Translations under genes and position numbers: made by a program
In this document: one piece after another, positions 46,001 through 61,700 of the stretch
Layout: each line of letters starts with the position of its first letter
Numbering within the stretch: the stretch's first letter is position 1
NCBI RefSeq assembly: GCF_051401765.1
Contig: NC_135066.1
Coordinates: forward strand, 24,651,542-24,715,541
Direction of reading: 5' to 3'
From: Calliopsis andreniformis
Lineage: Eukaryota; Arthropoda; Insecta; Hymenoptera; Andrenidae
Length of the DNA stretch: 64,000 nt
Notes under the pieces: generated by a model
Databases searched by the model: none
The model's input: the letters and a program-made list of their open reading frames with translations, nothing else
What the model was told of the DNA's origin: nothing

Positions 46001-49000
46001 GAAATATTGCGGCGCTTGCTGAATTATTGCGAATTTCCCGTTATACGTCGGCTTTAACGATAAACTACGCATTATATCACTGGAATCGCTGTATGGCCTA
46101 GTTACGAGTCAAATTAGAGAAATATCGTGGCGCTGGATGAAATATTGCGAATTTCCCGTCTCACGTCGACTTTAACGTTAAATTGCGCATTATATCACTG
46201 GAAACGATATATTGCCTAGTTTCGACACACATTAGTGGAATATTGTGGCGCTTGCTGAAATATTGCGAATTTCCCGCCATACGTCGACTTTAACGTTAAA
46301 GTACGCATTATATCACTGGAATCGGTGTATGGTCTAGTTTCGAGTCATATTAGTGAAATATGGCGGCGCTTGCTGAAATATTGCGAATTTCCCTTCACAC
46401 GACGACTTTAGCGTTAAACTCCGCATTATTTCACTGGATTCGGTGTATGGTCTAGTTTCGAGTCGTAGTGGTGAAATATCGAGGCGCTGGATGACATATT
46501 GGGAATTTCACGTCATACGTCGGCTTTAACGTTAAAGTACGCATTATATTACTGGAATCGCCGTATGGCCTAGTTTCGAGTCATACGAGTGAAATATCGC
46601 GGCGCTGGATGAAATATTGCGAATTTCACGTCACACGTCGACTTTGACGTTAAACTACGCATTATTTCACTGGAGTCGATGTATGGCCTAGTTACGAGTC
46701 AAATTAGAGAAATATCGAGGCGCTGGATGACATATTGGGAATTTCACGTCATACGTCGGCTTTAACGTTCAAGTACGCATTATATTACTGGAATCGCCGT
46801 ATGGCCTAGTTTCGAGTCACATTAGTGAAATATTGCGGCGCTTGCTGAATTATTGCGAATTTCCCGTTATACGTCGGCTTTAACGATAAACTACGCATTA
46901 TAACACTGGAAACGATGTATGGCCTAGTTTCGAGTCGTAGTGGTGAAATATCGATGCGCTGGATGAAATATTGCGAATTTCACGTCATACGTCCACTTTA
47001 ACGTTAAACTACGCATTATATCACTGGAATCGCCGTATGGCCTAGTTTCGAGTCATACGAGTGAAATATCGCGGCGCTGGATGAAATATTGCGAATTTCA
47101 CGTCACACGTCGACTTTGACGTTAAACTACGCATTATTTCACTGGAGTCGATGTATGGCCTAGTTTCGAGTCATGCGAGTGAAATATCGCAGCGCTGGAT
47201 GAAATATTGCGAATTTCACGTCATACGTCGGCTTTAACGTTAAACTGCGCATTATTTCACTGGAATCGGTGTATGGTCTAGTTTCGAGTCATAGTGGTGA
47301 AATATCGAGGCACTGGATGAAATATTGCGAATTTCACGTCATACGTCGACTTTAACGTTAAACTCTGCATTATAACACTGCAAGCGATGTATGGCCTAAT
47401 TTCGAGACATAAGAGGAAATATCGTGGCGCTGGATGAAATATTGCGAATTTCACGTCATACGTCGACTTTAACGTTAAACTATGCATTATAACACTGGAA
47501 TCGTTGTATAGCCTAGTTTCGAGACATAAGAGGAAATATCGTGGCGCTGGATGAAATATTGCGAATTTCTTGTCTTACGTCGACTTCAACTTTAAACTAC
47601 GCATGATATAACTGGAATATCTGTATGGCCTAGTTTCGAGTCATATTAGAGAAATATCGTGGCGCTGGATGAAATATTGCGAATTTCCCGTCACACGTCG
47701 ACTTTAACGTTAAACTACGCATTATATCACTGGAATCACAGTATGGCCTAATTTCGAGTCATATTAGTGAAATATCGTTGCGCTGGATGAAATATTGCGA
47801 ATTTCCCGTCCCACGTCGACTTTAACGTTAAACTACGCATTATTTCACTGGATTCGGTGTATAGTCCAGTTTCGAGTCATAGTGGTGAAATATCGAGGCG
47901 CTGGATGACATATTGGGAATTTCACGTCATACGTCGGCTTTAACGTTAAAGTACGCATTATATTACTGGAATCGCCGTATGGCCTAGTTTCGAGTCACAT
48001 TAGTGAAATATTGCGGCGCTTGCTGAATTATTGCGAATTTCCCGTTATACGTCGGCTTTAACGATAAACTTCGCATTATATCACTGGAATCGCTGTATGG
48101 CCTAGTTACGAGTCAAATTAGAGAAATATTGTGGCGCTGGATGAAATATTGCGAATTTCCCGTCTCACGTCGACTTTAACGTTAAAGTACGCATTATATC
48201 ACTGGATTCGTGTATGGTCTAGTTTCGAGTCGTAGTGGTGAAATATCGCGGCGCTAGATGAAATATTGCGAATTTCACGTCATACGTCGGCTTTAACGTT
48301 AAAGTACGCATTATATCACTGGAATCGCCGTATGGCCTAGTTTCGAGTCATACGAGTGAAATATCGTGGCGCTGGAGGAAATATTGCGAATTTCCCGTCA
48401 CACGTCGACTTTAACGTTAAACTCCGCATTATTTCACTGGATTCGGTGTATGGTCCAGTTTCGAGTCATAGTGGTGAAATATCGAGGCGCTGGATGACAT
48501 ATTGGGAATTTCACGTCATACGTCGTCTTTAACGTTAAAGTACGCATTATATCGCTGTAATCGGTGTATGGCCTAGTTTCGAGTCACATTAGTGGAATAT
48601 TGCGGCGCTTGCTGAAATATTGCGAATTTCCCTTCACACGTCGACTTTAACGTTAAACTCCGCATTATTTCACTGGAGTCGATGTATGGCCTAGTTTCGA
48701 GTCATGCGAGTGAAATATCGCAGCGCTGGATGAAATATTGCGAATTTCACGTCATACGTCGGCTTTAACGTTAAACTACGCATTATTTCACTGGATTCGG
48801 TGTATGGTTTAGCTCCGAGTCGTAGTGGTGAAATATCGCGGCGCTAGATGAAATATTGCGAATTTCACGTCATACGTCGGCTTTAACGTTAAAGTACGCA
48901 TTATATCACTGGAATCGCCGTATGGCCTAGTTTCGAGTCATACGAGTGAAATATCGTGGCGCTGGAGGAAATATTGCGAATTTCCCGTCACACGTCGACT

Positions 49001-52000
49001 TTAACGTTAAACTCCGCATTATTTCACTGGATTCGGTGTATGGTCCAGTTTCGAGTCATAGTGGTGAAATATCGAGGCGCTGGATGACATATTGGGAATT
49101 TCACGTCATACGTCGGCTTTAACGTTAAAGTACGCATTATATTACTGGAATCGCCGTATGGCCTAGTTTCGAGTCATATCTTGAAATATCGAGGCACCGG
49201 ATGAAATATTGCGAATTTCACGTCATACGTCGACTTTAACGTTAAAGTACGCATTATAACACTGGAAACGATATATTGCCTAGTGTCGACACACATTAGT
49301 GGAATATTGTGGCGCTTGCTGAAATATTGCGAATTTCCTGCCAAACGTCGACTTTAACGTTAAAGTACGCATTATATCACTGGAATCGGTGTATGGTCTA
49401 GTTTCGAGACATAGTGGAGAAATATCGAGGCGCTGGATGAAATATTACGAATTGCACGTCATACGTCGACTTTAACTTTAACTACGCATTATAACACTGG
49501 AATCGTTGTATAGCCTAGTTTCGAGACATTTCCCGTCTCACGTCGACTTTAACGTTAAATTGCGCATTATATCACTGGAAACGATATATTGCCTAGTTTC
49601 GACACACATTAGTGGAATATTGTGGCGCTTGCTGAAATATTGCGAATTTCCCGCCATACGTCGACTTTAACGTTAAAGTACGCATTATATCACTGGAATC
49701 GGTGTATGGTCTAGTTTCGAGTCATATTAGTGGAATATGGCGGCGCTTGCTGAAATATTGCGAATTTCCCTTCACACGTCGACTTTAACGTTAAACTCCG
49801 CATTATTTCACTGGATTCGGTGTATGGTCTAGTTTCGAGTCATAGTGGTGAAATATCGAAACGCTGGATGAAATATTACGAATTGCACGTCATACGTCGA
49901 CTTTAACGTTAAAGTACGCATTATATCACTGGAATCGATTTATGGTCTAGTTTCGATTCATATTAGTGGAATATGGCGGCGCTTGCTGAAATATTGCGAA
50001 TTTCCCTTCACACGTCGACTTTAACGTTAAACTCCGCATTATTTCACTGGATTCGGTGTATGGTATGGTTTCGAATCGTAGTGGTGAAATATCGAGGCGC
50101 TGGATGAAATACTGCGAATTTCACGTCATACGTCCACTTTAACGTTAAACTACGCATTATATCACTGGAATCGCTGTATGGCATAGTTTCGAGTCATGCG
50201 AGTGAAATATCGCGGCGCTGGATGAAATATTGCGAATTTCACGTCATACGTCGGCTTTAACATTAAAGTACGCATTATATCACTGGAATCGCCGTATGGC
50301 CTAGTTTCGAGTCATACGAGTGAAATATCGCGGCGCTGGATGAAATATTGCGAATTTCACGTCACACGTCGACTTTAACGTTAAACTACGCATTATTTCA
50401 CTGGAGCCGATGTATGGCCTAGTTTCGAGTCATGCGAGTGAAATATCGCAGCGCTGGATGAAATATTGCGAATTTCACGTCATACGTCGGCTTTAACGTT
50501 AAAGTACGCATTATATCACTGGAATCGCCGTATGGCCTAGTACCGAGTCATACGAGTGAAATATCGTGGCGCTGGATGAAATATTGCGAATTTCACGTCA
50601 TACGTCGACTTTAACGTTAAACTACGCATTATATCACTGGAATCGCTGTATGGCCTAGTTTCGAGTCATATTATTGAAATATCGAGGCACCGGATGAAAT
50701 ATTGCGAATTTCACGTCATACGTCGACTTTAACGTTAAAGTACGCATTATAACACTGGAAACGATATATTGCCTAGTTTCGACACACATTAGTGGAATAT
50801 TGTGGCACTTGCTAAAATATTGCGAATTTCCTGCCATACGTCGACTTTAACGTTAAAGTACGCATTATATCACTGGAATCGCTGTATGGCCTAGTTTCGA
50901 GATATATAAGTGAAATATCGTGGCTCTGGATCCAATATTGCGAATTTCACGTTATACGTCGTCTTTAACGTTAAAGTACGCATTATACACTGGAATGGCT
51001 GTATGGCCCAGTTTCGAGTCATACGAGTGAAATATCGTGGCGCTGGATGAAATATTGCGAATTTTCCGTCACACGTCGACTTCAACGTTAAAGTACGCAT
51101 TATATCACTGGAATCGCCGTATGACCTAGTTTCGAGTCATACGAGTGAAATATCGTGGCGCTGTATGAAATATTGCGAATTTCCCGTCACACGTCGACTT
51201 TAACGTTATACTCTGCATTATAACACTGGAAGCGATGTATGGCCTAGTTTCGAGTCGTAGTGGTGAAATATCGAGGCGCTGATGAAATATTGCGAATTTC
51301 ACGTCATACGTCCCACTTTAACGTTAAACTACGCATTATATCACTGAATCGCTGTATGGCATAGTTTCGAGTCATGCGAGTGAAATATCGCGGCGCTGGA
51401 TGAAATATTGCGAATTTCACGTCATACGTCGGCTTTAAACGTTAAAGTACGCATTATATCACTGGAATCGCCGTATGGCCTAGTTTCGAGTCATACGAGT
51501 GAAATATCGTGGCGCTGGATGAAATATTGCGGAATTCTCCCGTCACACGTCGACTTTAACGTTAAACTACGCCTTATATCACTGGAATCACAGTATGGCC
51601 TAATTTCGAGTCATATTAGTGAAATATCGTGGCGCTGGATGAAATATTGCGAATTCCCGTCCCCACGTCGACTTTAACGTTAAACTACGCATTATTTCAC
51701 TGGATTCGTGTATAGTCCAGTTTCGAGTCATAGTGGTGAAATATCGAGGCGCTGGATGACATATTGGGAATTTCACGTCATACGTCGGCTTTAACGTTAA
51801 AGTACGCATTATATTACTGGAATCGCCGTATGGCCTAGTTTCGAGTCACATTAGTGAAATATTGCGGCGCTTGCTGAATTATTGCGAATTTCCCGTATAC
51901 GTCGGCTTTAACGATAAACTACGCATTATATCACTGGAATCGCTGTATGGCCTAGTTACGAGTCAAATTAGAGAAATATCGTGGCGCTGGATGAAATATT

Positions 52001-52299
52001 GCGAATTTCCCGTCTCACGTCGACTTTAACGTTAAATTGCGCATTATATCACTGGAAACGATATCTTGCCTAGTTTCGACACACATTTAGTGGAATATTG
52101 TGGCGATTGCTGAAATATTGCGAATTTCCCGCCATACGTCGACTTTAACGTTAAAGTACGCATTATATCACTGGAATCGGCGTATGGTCTAGTTTCGAGT
52201 CATATTAGTGGAATATGGCGGCGCTTGCTGAAATATTGCGAATTTCCCTTCACACGTCGACTTTAGCGTTAAACTCCGCATTATTTCACTGGATTCGGT

Positions 52300-53240
52300 G
52301 TATGGTCTAGTTTCGAGTCGTAGTCGGTGAAATATCGAGGCGCTGGATGAAATATTGCGAATTTCACCTCATACTTCCACTTTAACGTTAAACTACGCAT
52401 TATATCACTGGAATCGCTGTATGGCATAGTTTCGAGTCATGCGAGTGAAATATCGCGGCGCTGGATGAAATATTGCGAATTTCACGTCATACGTCGGCTT
52501 TAACGTTAAAGTACGCATTATATCACTGGAATCGCCGTATGGCCTAGTTTCGAGTCATACGAGTGAAATATCGTGGCGCTGGATGAAATATTGCGAATTT
52601 CCCGTCACACGTCGACTTTAACGTTAAACTCCGCATTATTTCACTGGATTCGGTGTATGGTCCAGTTTCGAGTCACATTAGTGAAATATTGCGGCGCTTG
52701 CTGAATTATTGCTAATTTCCCGTTATACGTCGGCTTTAACGTTAAATTGCGCATTATTTCATTGGAAACGATATATTGCCTAGTTTCGACACACATTAGT
52801 GGAATATTGTGGCGCTTGCTGAAATATTGCGAATTTCCCGCCATACGTCGACTTCAACGTTAAAGTACGCATTATATCACTGGAATCGCTGTATGGTCTA
52901 GTTTCGAGTCATAGTGGTGAAATATCGAGGCACTGGATGAAATATTGCGAATTTCACGTCATACGTCGACTTTAACGTTAAACTCTGCATTATAACACTG
53001 GAAGCGATGTATGGTCCAGTTTCGAGTCACATTAGTGAAATATTGCGGCGCTTGCTGAATTATTGCTAATTTCCCGTTATACGTCGGCTTTAACGTTAAA
53101 TTGCGCATTATTTCACTGGAAACGATATATTTCCTAGTTTCGACACACATTAGTGGAATATTGTGGCGCTTGCTGAAATATTGCGAGTTTCCCGCCATAC
53201 GTCGACTTCAACGTTAAAGTACGCATTATATCACTGGAAT
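52300..53240. repeat. Satellite block duplicated near 57016-57800
   Basis: Landmarks recur 4716 bases downstream, including the rare CCTCATACTTCCACT variant (about 52367 and 57083). Further on the two copies differ by loss or gain of whole monomers. Confidence 0.75.
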
Positions 53241-54719
53241 CGGTGTATGGTCTAGTTTCGAGTCATAGTGGAGAAATATCGAGGCGCTGGATGAAATATT
53301 ACGAATTGCACGTCCTACGTCGACGTTAACGTTAAATTGCGGATTATATCACTGGAAACGATATATTGCCTAGTATCGACACACATTAGTGGAATATTGT
53401 GGCGCTTGCTGAAATATTGCGAATTTCACGTTATACGTCGTCTTTAACGTTAAAGTACGCATTATATCGCTGGAATCGGTGTATGGCCTAGTTTCGAGTC
53501 ACATTAGTGGAATATTGCGGCGCTTGCTGAAATATTGCGAATTTCCCTTCACACGTCGACTTTAACGTTAAACTCCGCATTATTTCACTGGATTCGGTGT
53601 ATGGTTTAGCTCCGAGTCGTAGTGGTGAAATATCGAGGCGCTGGATGAAATATTGCGAATTTCACGTCATACGTCTGCTTTAACGTTAAAGTATGCATTA
53701 TATCACTGGAATCGCCGTATGGCCTAGTTTCGAGTCATACGAGTGAAATATCGCGGCGCTGGATGAAATATTGCGAATTTCACGTCACACGTCGACTTTA
53801 ACGTTAAACTACGCATTATTTCACTGGAGTCGATGTATGGCCTAGTTTCGAGTCATGCGAGTGAAATATCGCAGCGCTGGATGAAATATTGCGAATTTCC
53901 CGTCACACGTTGACTTTAACGTTAAAGTACGCATTATATCACTGGAATCGGTGTATGGTCTAGTTTCGAGTCATAGTGGAGAAATATCGAGGCGCTGGAT
54001 GAAATATTACGAATTGCACGTTCTACGTCGACTTTAACTTTAACTGCGCATTATAACACTGGAGTCGATGTATGGCCTAGTTTCGAGTCATGCGAGTGAA
54101 GTATCGCGGCGCTGGATGAAATATTGCGAATTTCCCGCCATACGTCGACTTTAACGTTAAAGTACGCATTATATCACGGGAATTGGTGTATGGTCTAGTT
54201 TCGAGTCATAGTGGAGGAATATCGAGGCGCTGGATGAAATATTACGAATTGCACGTCATATGTCGACTTTAACTTTAACTACGCATTATAACTCTGGAGT
54301 CGATGTATGGCCTAGTTTCGAGTCATGCGAGTGAAATATCGTGGCGCTGGATGAAATATTGCGAATTTCCCGTCACACGTTGACTTTAACGTTACTCTAC
54401 GCATTATTTCACTGGAGTCGATGTATGGCCTAGTTTCGAGTCATGCGAGTGAAATATCGCGGCGCTGGATGAAATATTGCGAATTTCACGTCACACGTCG
54501 ACTTTAACGTTAAACTACGCATTATTTCACTGGAGTCGATGTATGGCCTAGTTTCGAGTCATGCGAGTGAAATATCGCGGCGCTGGATGAAATATTGCGA
54601 ATTTCACGTCACACGTCGACTTTAACGTTAAACTACGCATTATTTCACTGGAGTCGATGTATGGCCTAGTTTCGAGTCATGCGAGTGAAATATCGCAGCG
54701 CTGGATGAAATATTGCGAA

Positions 54720-55740
54720 TTTCACGTCATACGTCGGCTTTAACGTTAAACTACGCATTATTTCACTGGAATCGGTGTATGGTCTAGTTTCGAGTCATAG
54801 TGGTGAAATATCGAGCCACTGGATGAAATATTGCGAATTTCACGTCATACGTCGTCTTTAACGTTAAACTCTGCATTATAACACTGGAAGCGATGTATGG
54901 CCTAGTTTCGAGACATAAGAGGAAATATCGTGGCGCTGGATGAAATATTGCGAATTTCCCGTCACACGTCGACTTTAACGTTAAAGTACGCATTATATCA
55001 CTGGAATCACAGTATGGCCTAATTTCGAGTCATATTAGTGAAATATCGTAGCGCAGGATGAAATATTGCGAATTTCCCGTCCCACGTCGACTTTAACGTT
55101 AAACTCCGCATTATTTCGCTGGAATCGGTGTATGGCCTAGTTTCGAGTCATAGTCGAGAAATATCGAGGCGCTGGATGAAATATTGCGAATTTCACGTCA
55201 TACGTCGACTTTAACGTTAAACTATGCATTATAACACAGGAATCGTCGTATAGCCTAGTTTCGAGACATAAGAGGAAATATCGTGGCGCTGGATGAAATA
55301 TTGCGAATTTCACGTCACACGTCGACTTTAACGTTAAACTACGCATTATTTCACTGGAGTCGATGGATGGCCTAGTTTCGAGTCATGCGAGTGTAATATC
55401 GCAGCTCTGGATGAAATATTGCGAATTTCACGTCATACGTCGGCTTTAACGTTAAACTACGCATTATTTCACTGGAATCGCTGTATGGTCCAGTTTCGAG
55501 TCATAGTGGTGAAATATCGAGGCGATGGATGACATATTGGGAATTTCACGTCATACGTCGACTTTAACGTTAAACTACGCATTATTTCACTGGAATCGGT
55601 GTATGGTCTAGTTTCGAGTCATAGTGGTGAAATATCGAGGCACTGGATGAAATATTGCGAATTTCTTGTCTTACGTCGACTTTAACTTTAAACTACGCAT
55701 GATATAACTGGAATATCTGTATGGCCTAGTTTCGAGTCAT
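54720..55740. repeat. Satellite block duplicated near 61205-62225
   Basis: The same series of variants, including ATCGTAGCGCAGGATG (about 55044 and 61532) and CGAGGCGATGGATGACATAT, recurs about 6488 bases downstream. Confidence 0.75.
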
Positions 55741-58700
55741 ATTAGAGAAATATCGTGGCGCTGGATGAAATATTGCGAATTTCCCGCCATACGTCGACTT
55801 TAACGTTAAAGTACGCATTATATCACTGGAATCGGTGTATGGTCTAGTTTCGAGTCATATTAGTGAAATATGGCGGCGCTTGCTGAAATATTGCGAATTT
55901 CCCTTCACACGACGACTTTAGCGTTAAACTCCGCATTATTTCACTGGATTCGGTGTATGGTCTAGTTTCGAGTCGTAGTGGTGAAATATCGAGGCGCTGG
56001 ATGACATATTGGGAATTTCACGTCATACGTCGGCTTTAACGTTAAAGTACGCATTATATTACTGGAATCGCCGTATGGCCTAGTTTCGAGTCATACGAGT
56101 GAAATATCGCGGCGCTGGATGAAATATTGCGAATTTCACGTCACACGTCGACTTTGACGTTAAACTACGCATTATTTCACTGGAAACGATATATTGCCTA
56201 GTTTCGACACACATTAGTGGAATATTGTGGCGCTTGCTGAAATATTGCGAATTTCCCGCCATACGTCGACTTTAACGTTAAAGTACGCATTATATCACTG
56301 GAATTGGTGTATGGTCTAGTTTCGAGTCATATTAGTGAAATATGGCGGCGCTTGCTGAAATATTGCGAATTTCCCTTCACACGTCGACTTTAGCGTTAAA
56401 CTCCGCATTATTTCACTTGATTCGGTGTATGGTCTAGTTTCGAGTCGTAGTGGTGAAATATCGAGGCGCTGGATGACATATTGGGAATTTCACGTCATAC
56501 GTCGGCTTTAACGTTAAAGTACGAATTATATTACTGGAATCGCCGTATGGCCTAGTTTCGAGTCACATTAGTGAAATATTGCGGCGCTTGCTGAATTATT
56601 GCGAATTTCCCGTTATACGTCGGCTTTAACGATAAACTACGCATTATATCACTGGAATCGCTGTATGGCCTAGTTACGAGTCAAATTAGAGAAATATCGT
56701 GGCGCTGGATGAAATATTGCGAATTTCCCGTCTCACGTCGACTTTGACGTTAAATTGCGCATTATATCACTGGAAACGATATATTGCCTAGTTTCGACAC
56801 ACATTAGTGGAATATTGTGGCGGTTGCTGAAATATTGCGAATTTCCCGCCATACGTCGACTTTAACGTTAAAGTACGCATTATATCACTGGAATCGGCGT
56901 ATGGTCTAGTTTCGAGTCATATTAGTGGAATATGGCGGCGCTTGCTGAAATATTGCGAATTTCCCTTCACACGTCGACTTTAGCGTTAAACTCCGCATTA
57001 TTTCACTGGATTCGGTGTATGGTCTAGTTTCGAGTCGTAGTGGTGAAATATCGAGGCGCTGGATGAAATATTGCGAATTTCACCTCATACTTCCACTCTA
57101 ACGTTAAACTACGCATTATATCACTGGAATCGCTGTATGGCATAGTTTCGAGTCATGCGAGTGAAATATCGCGGCGCTGGATGAAATATTGCGAATTTCA
57201 CGTCATACGTCGGCTTTAACGTTAAAGTACGCATTATATCACTGGAATCGCCGTATGGCCTAGTTTCGAGTCATACGAGTGAAATATCGTGGCGCTGGAT
57301 GAAATATTGCGAATTTCCCGTCACACGTCGACTTTAACGTTAAACTCCGCATTATTTCACTGGATTCGGTGTATGGTCCAGTTTCGAGTCACATTAGTGA
57401 AATATTGCGGCGCTTGCTGAATTATTGCTAATTTCCCGTTATACGTCGGCTTTAACGTTAAATTGCGCATTATTTCATTGGAAACGATATATTGCCTAGT
57501 TTCGACACACATTAGTGGAATATTGTGGCGCTTGCTGAAATATTGCGAATTTCCCGCCATACGTCGACTTCAACGTTAAAGTACGCATTATATCACTGGA
57601 ATCGCTGTATGGTCTAGTTTCGAGTCATAGTGGTGAAATATCGAGGCACTGGATGAAATATTGCGAATTTCACGTCATACGTCGACTTTAACGTTAAACT
57701 CTGCATTATAACACTGGAAGCGATGTATGGTCCAGTTTCGAGTCACATTAGTGAAATATTGCGGCGCTTGCTGAATTATTGCTAATTTCCCGTTATACGT
57801 CGGCTTTAACGTTAAATTGCGCATTATTTCACTGGAAACGATATATTGCCTAGTATCGACACACATTAGTGGAATATTGTGGCGCTTGCTGAAATATTGC
57901 GAATTTCACGTTATACGTCGTCTTTAACGTTAAAGTACGCATTATATCGCTGGATTCGGTGTATGGCCTAGTTTCGAGTCACATTAGTGGAATATTGCGG
58001 CGCTTGCTGAACATATTGCGAATTTCCCTTCACACGTCGACTTTAACGTAAACTCCGCATTATTTCACTGGATTCGGTGTATGGTTTAGCTCCGAGTCGT
58101 AGTGGTGAAATATCGAGGCGCTGGATGAAATATTGCGAATTTCACGTCATACGTCTGCCTTTAACGTTAAAGTATGCATTATATCACTGGAATCGCCGTA
58201 TGGCCTAGTTTCGAGTCATACGAGTGAATATCGCGGCGCTGGATGAAATATTGCGAATTTCACGTCACACGTCGACTTTAACGTTAAACTACGCATTATT
58301 TCACTGGAGTCGATGTATGGCCTAGTTTCGAGTCATGCGAGTGAAATATCGCAGCGCTGGATGAAATATTGCGAATTTCCCGTCACACGTTGACTTTAAC
58401 GTTAAAGTACGCATTATATCACTGGAATCGGTGTATGGTCTAGTTTCGAGTCATAGTGGAGAAATATCGAGGCGCTGGATGAAATATTACGAATTGCACG
58501 TTCTACGTCGACTTTAACTTTAACTGCGCATTATAACACTGGAGTCGATGTATGGCCTAGTTTTCGAGTCATGCGAGTGAAGTATCGCGGCGCTGGATGA
58601 AATATTGCGAATTTCCCGCCATACGTCGACTTTAACGTTAAAGTACGCATTATATCACGGGAATTGGTGTATGGTCTAGTTTCGAGTCATAGTGGAGGAA

Positions 58701-61700
58701 TATCGAGGCGCTGGATGAAATATTACGAATTGCACGTCATATGTCGACTTTAACTTTAACTACGCATTATAACTCTGGAGTCGATGTATGGCCTAGTTTC
58801 GAGTCCATGCGAGTGAAGTATCGCGGCGCTGGATGAAATATTGGGAATTTCACGCCATACGTCGGCTTTAACGGTAAAGTACGCATTATATCACTGGAAT
58901 CCACCGTATGACCTAGTTTCGAGTCATACGAGTGAAATATCGTGGCGCTGGATGAAATATTGCGAATTTCCCGTCACACGTCGACTTTAACGTTAAAGTA
59001 CGCATTATATCACTGGAATCGGTGTATGGTCTAGGTTCGAGTCATAGTGGAGAAATATCGAGACCCTGGATGAAATATTGCGAGTTTCACGCCATACGTC
59101 GGCTTTAACGTTAAAGTACGCATTATATCACTGGAATCGCCGTATGACCTAGTTTCGAGTCATACGAGTGAAATATCGTGGCGCTGGATGAAATATTGCG
59201 AATTTCCCGTCACACGTTGACTTTAACGTTACTCTACGCATTATTTCACTGGAGTCGATGTATGGCCTAGTTTCGAGTCATGCGAGTGAAATATCGCGGC
59301 GCTGGATGAAATATTGCGAATTTCACGTCACACGTCGACTTTACGTTAAACTACGCATTATTTCACTGGAGTCGATGTATGGCCTAGTTTCGAGTCATGC
59401 GAGTGAAATATCGCGGCGCTGGATGAAATATTGCGAATTTCACGTCACACGTCGACTTTAACGTTAAACTACGCATTATTTCACTGGAGTCGATTGTATG
59501 GCCTAGTTTCGAGTCATGCGAGTGAAATATCGCAGCGCTGGATGAAATATTGCGAATTTCACGTCATACGTCGGCTTTAACGTTAAACTACGCATTATTT
59601 CACTGGGAATCGGTGTATGGTCTAGTTCGAGTCATAGTGGTGAAATATCGAGCCACTGGATGAAATATTGCGAATTTCACGTCATACGTCGTCTTTAACG
59701 TTAAACTCTGCATTATAACACTGGAAGCGATGTATGGCCTAGTTTCGAGACATAAGAGGAAATATCGTGGCGCTGGATGAAATATTGCGAATTTCCCGTC
59801 ACACGTCGACTTTAACGTTAAAGTACGCATTATATCACTGGAATCGGTGTATGGTCTAGGTTCGAGTCATAGTGGAGAAATATCGAGACCCTGGATGAAA
59901 TATTGCGAGTTTCACGCCATACGTCGGCTTTAACGTTAAAGTACGCATTATATCACTGGAATCGCCGTATGACCTAGTTTCGAGTCATACGAGTGAAATA
60001 TCGTGGCGCTGGATGAAATATTGCGAATTCCCGTCACACGTTGACTTTAACGTTACTCTACGCATTATTTCAACTGGAGTCGATGTATGGCCTAGTTTCG
60101 AGTCATGCGAGTGAAATATCGCGGCGCTGGATGAAATATTGCGAATTTCACGTCACACGTCGGCTTTAACGTTAAAGTACGCATTATATCACTGGAATCA
60201 CCGTATGACCTAGTTTCGAGTCATACGAGTGAAATATCGTGGCGCTGGATGAAATATTGCGAATTTCCCGTCACACGTCGACTTTAACGTTAAAGTACGC
60301 ATTATATCACTGGAATCGGTGTATGGTCTAGGTTCGAGTCATAGTGGAGAAATATCGAGACCCTGGATGAAATATTGCGAGTTTCACGCCATACGTCGGC
60401 TTTAACGTTAAAGTACGCATTATATCACTGGAATCGCCGTATGACCTAGTTCGAGTCATACGAGTGAAATATCGTGGCGCTGGATGAAATATTGCGAATT
60501 TCCCGTCACACGTTGACTTTAACGTTACTCTACGCATTATTTCACAGGAGTCGATGTATGGCCTAGTTTCGAGTCATGCGAGTGAAATATCGCGGCGCTG
60601 GATGAAATATTGCGAGTTTCACGCCATACGTCGGCTTTAAACGTTAAAGTACGCATTATATCACTGGAATCGCCGTATGACCTAGTTTCGAGTCATACGA
60701 GTGAAATATCGTGGCGCTGGATGAAATATTGCGAATTTCCCGTCACACGTTGACTTTAACGTTACTCTACGCATTATTTCACTGGAGTCGATGTATGGCC
60801 TAGTTTCGAGTCATGCGAGTGAAATATCGCGGCGCTGGATGAAATATTGCGAATTTCACGTTATACGTCGTCTTTAACGTTAAAGTACGCATTATATCGC
60901 TGGAATCGGTGTATGGCCTAGTTTCGAGTCACATTAGTGGAATATTGCGGCGCTTGCTGAAATATTGCGAATTTCCCTTCACACGTCGACTTTAACGTTA
61001 AACTCCGCATTATTTCACTGGAGTCGATGTATGGCCTAGTTTCGAGTCATGCGAGTGAAATATCGCGGCGCTGGATGAAATATTGCGAATTTCACGTCAC
61101 ACGTCGACTTTCACGTTAAACTACGCATTATTTCACTGGAGTCGATGTATGGCCTAGTTTCGAGTCATGCGAGTGAAATATCGCAGCGCTGGATGAAATA
61201 CTGCGAATTTCACGTCATACGTCGGCTTTAACGTTAAACTACGCATTATTTCACTGGAATCGGTGTATGGTCTAGTTTCGAGTCATAGTGGTGAAATATC
61301 GAGCCACTGGATGAAATATTGCGAATTTCACGTCATACGTCGTCTTTAACGTTAAACTCTGCATTATAACACTGGAAGCGATGTATGGCCTAGTTTCGAG
61401 ACATAAGAGGAAATATCGTGGCGCTGGATGAAATATTGCGAATTTCCCGTCACACGTCGACTTTAACGTTTAAAGTACGCATTATATCACTGGAATCACA
61501 GTATGGCCTAATTTCGAGTCATATTAGTGAAATATCGTAGCGCAGGATGAAATATTGCGAATTTCCCGTCCCACGTCGACTTTAACGTTAAACTCCGCAT
61601 TATTTCGCTGGAATCGGTGTATGCCTAGTTTCGAGTCATAGTCGAGAAATATCGAGGCGCTGGATGAAATATTGCGAATTTCACGTCATACGTCGACTTT

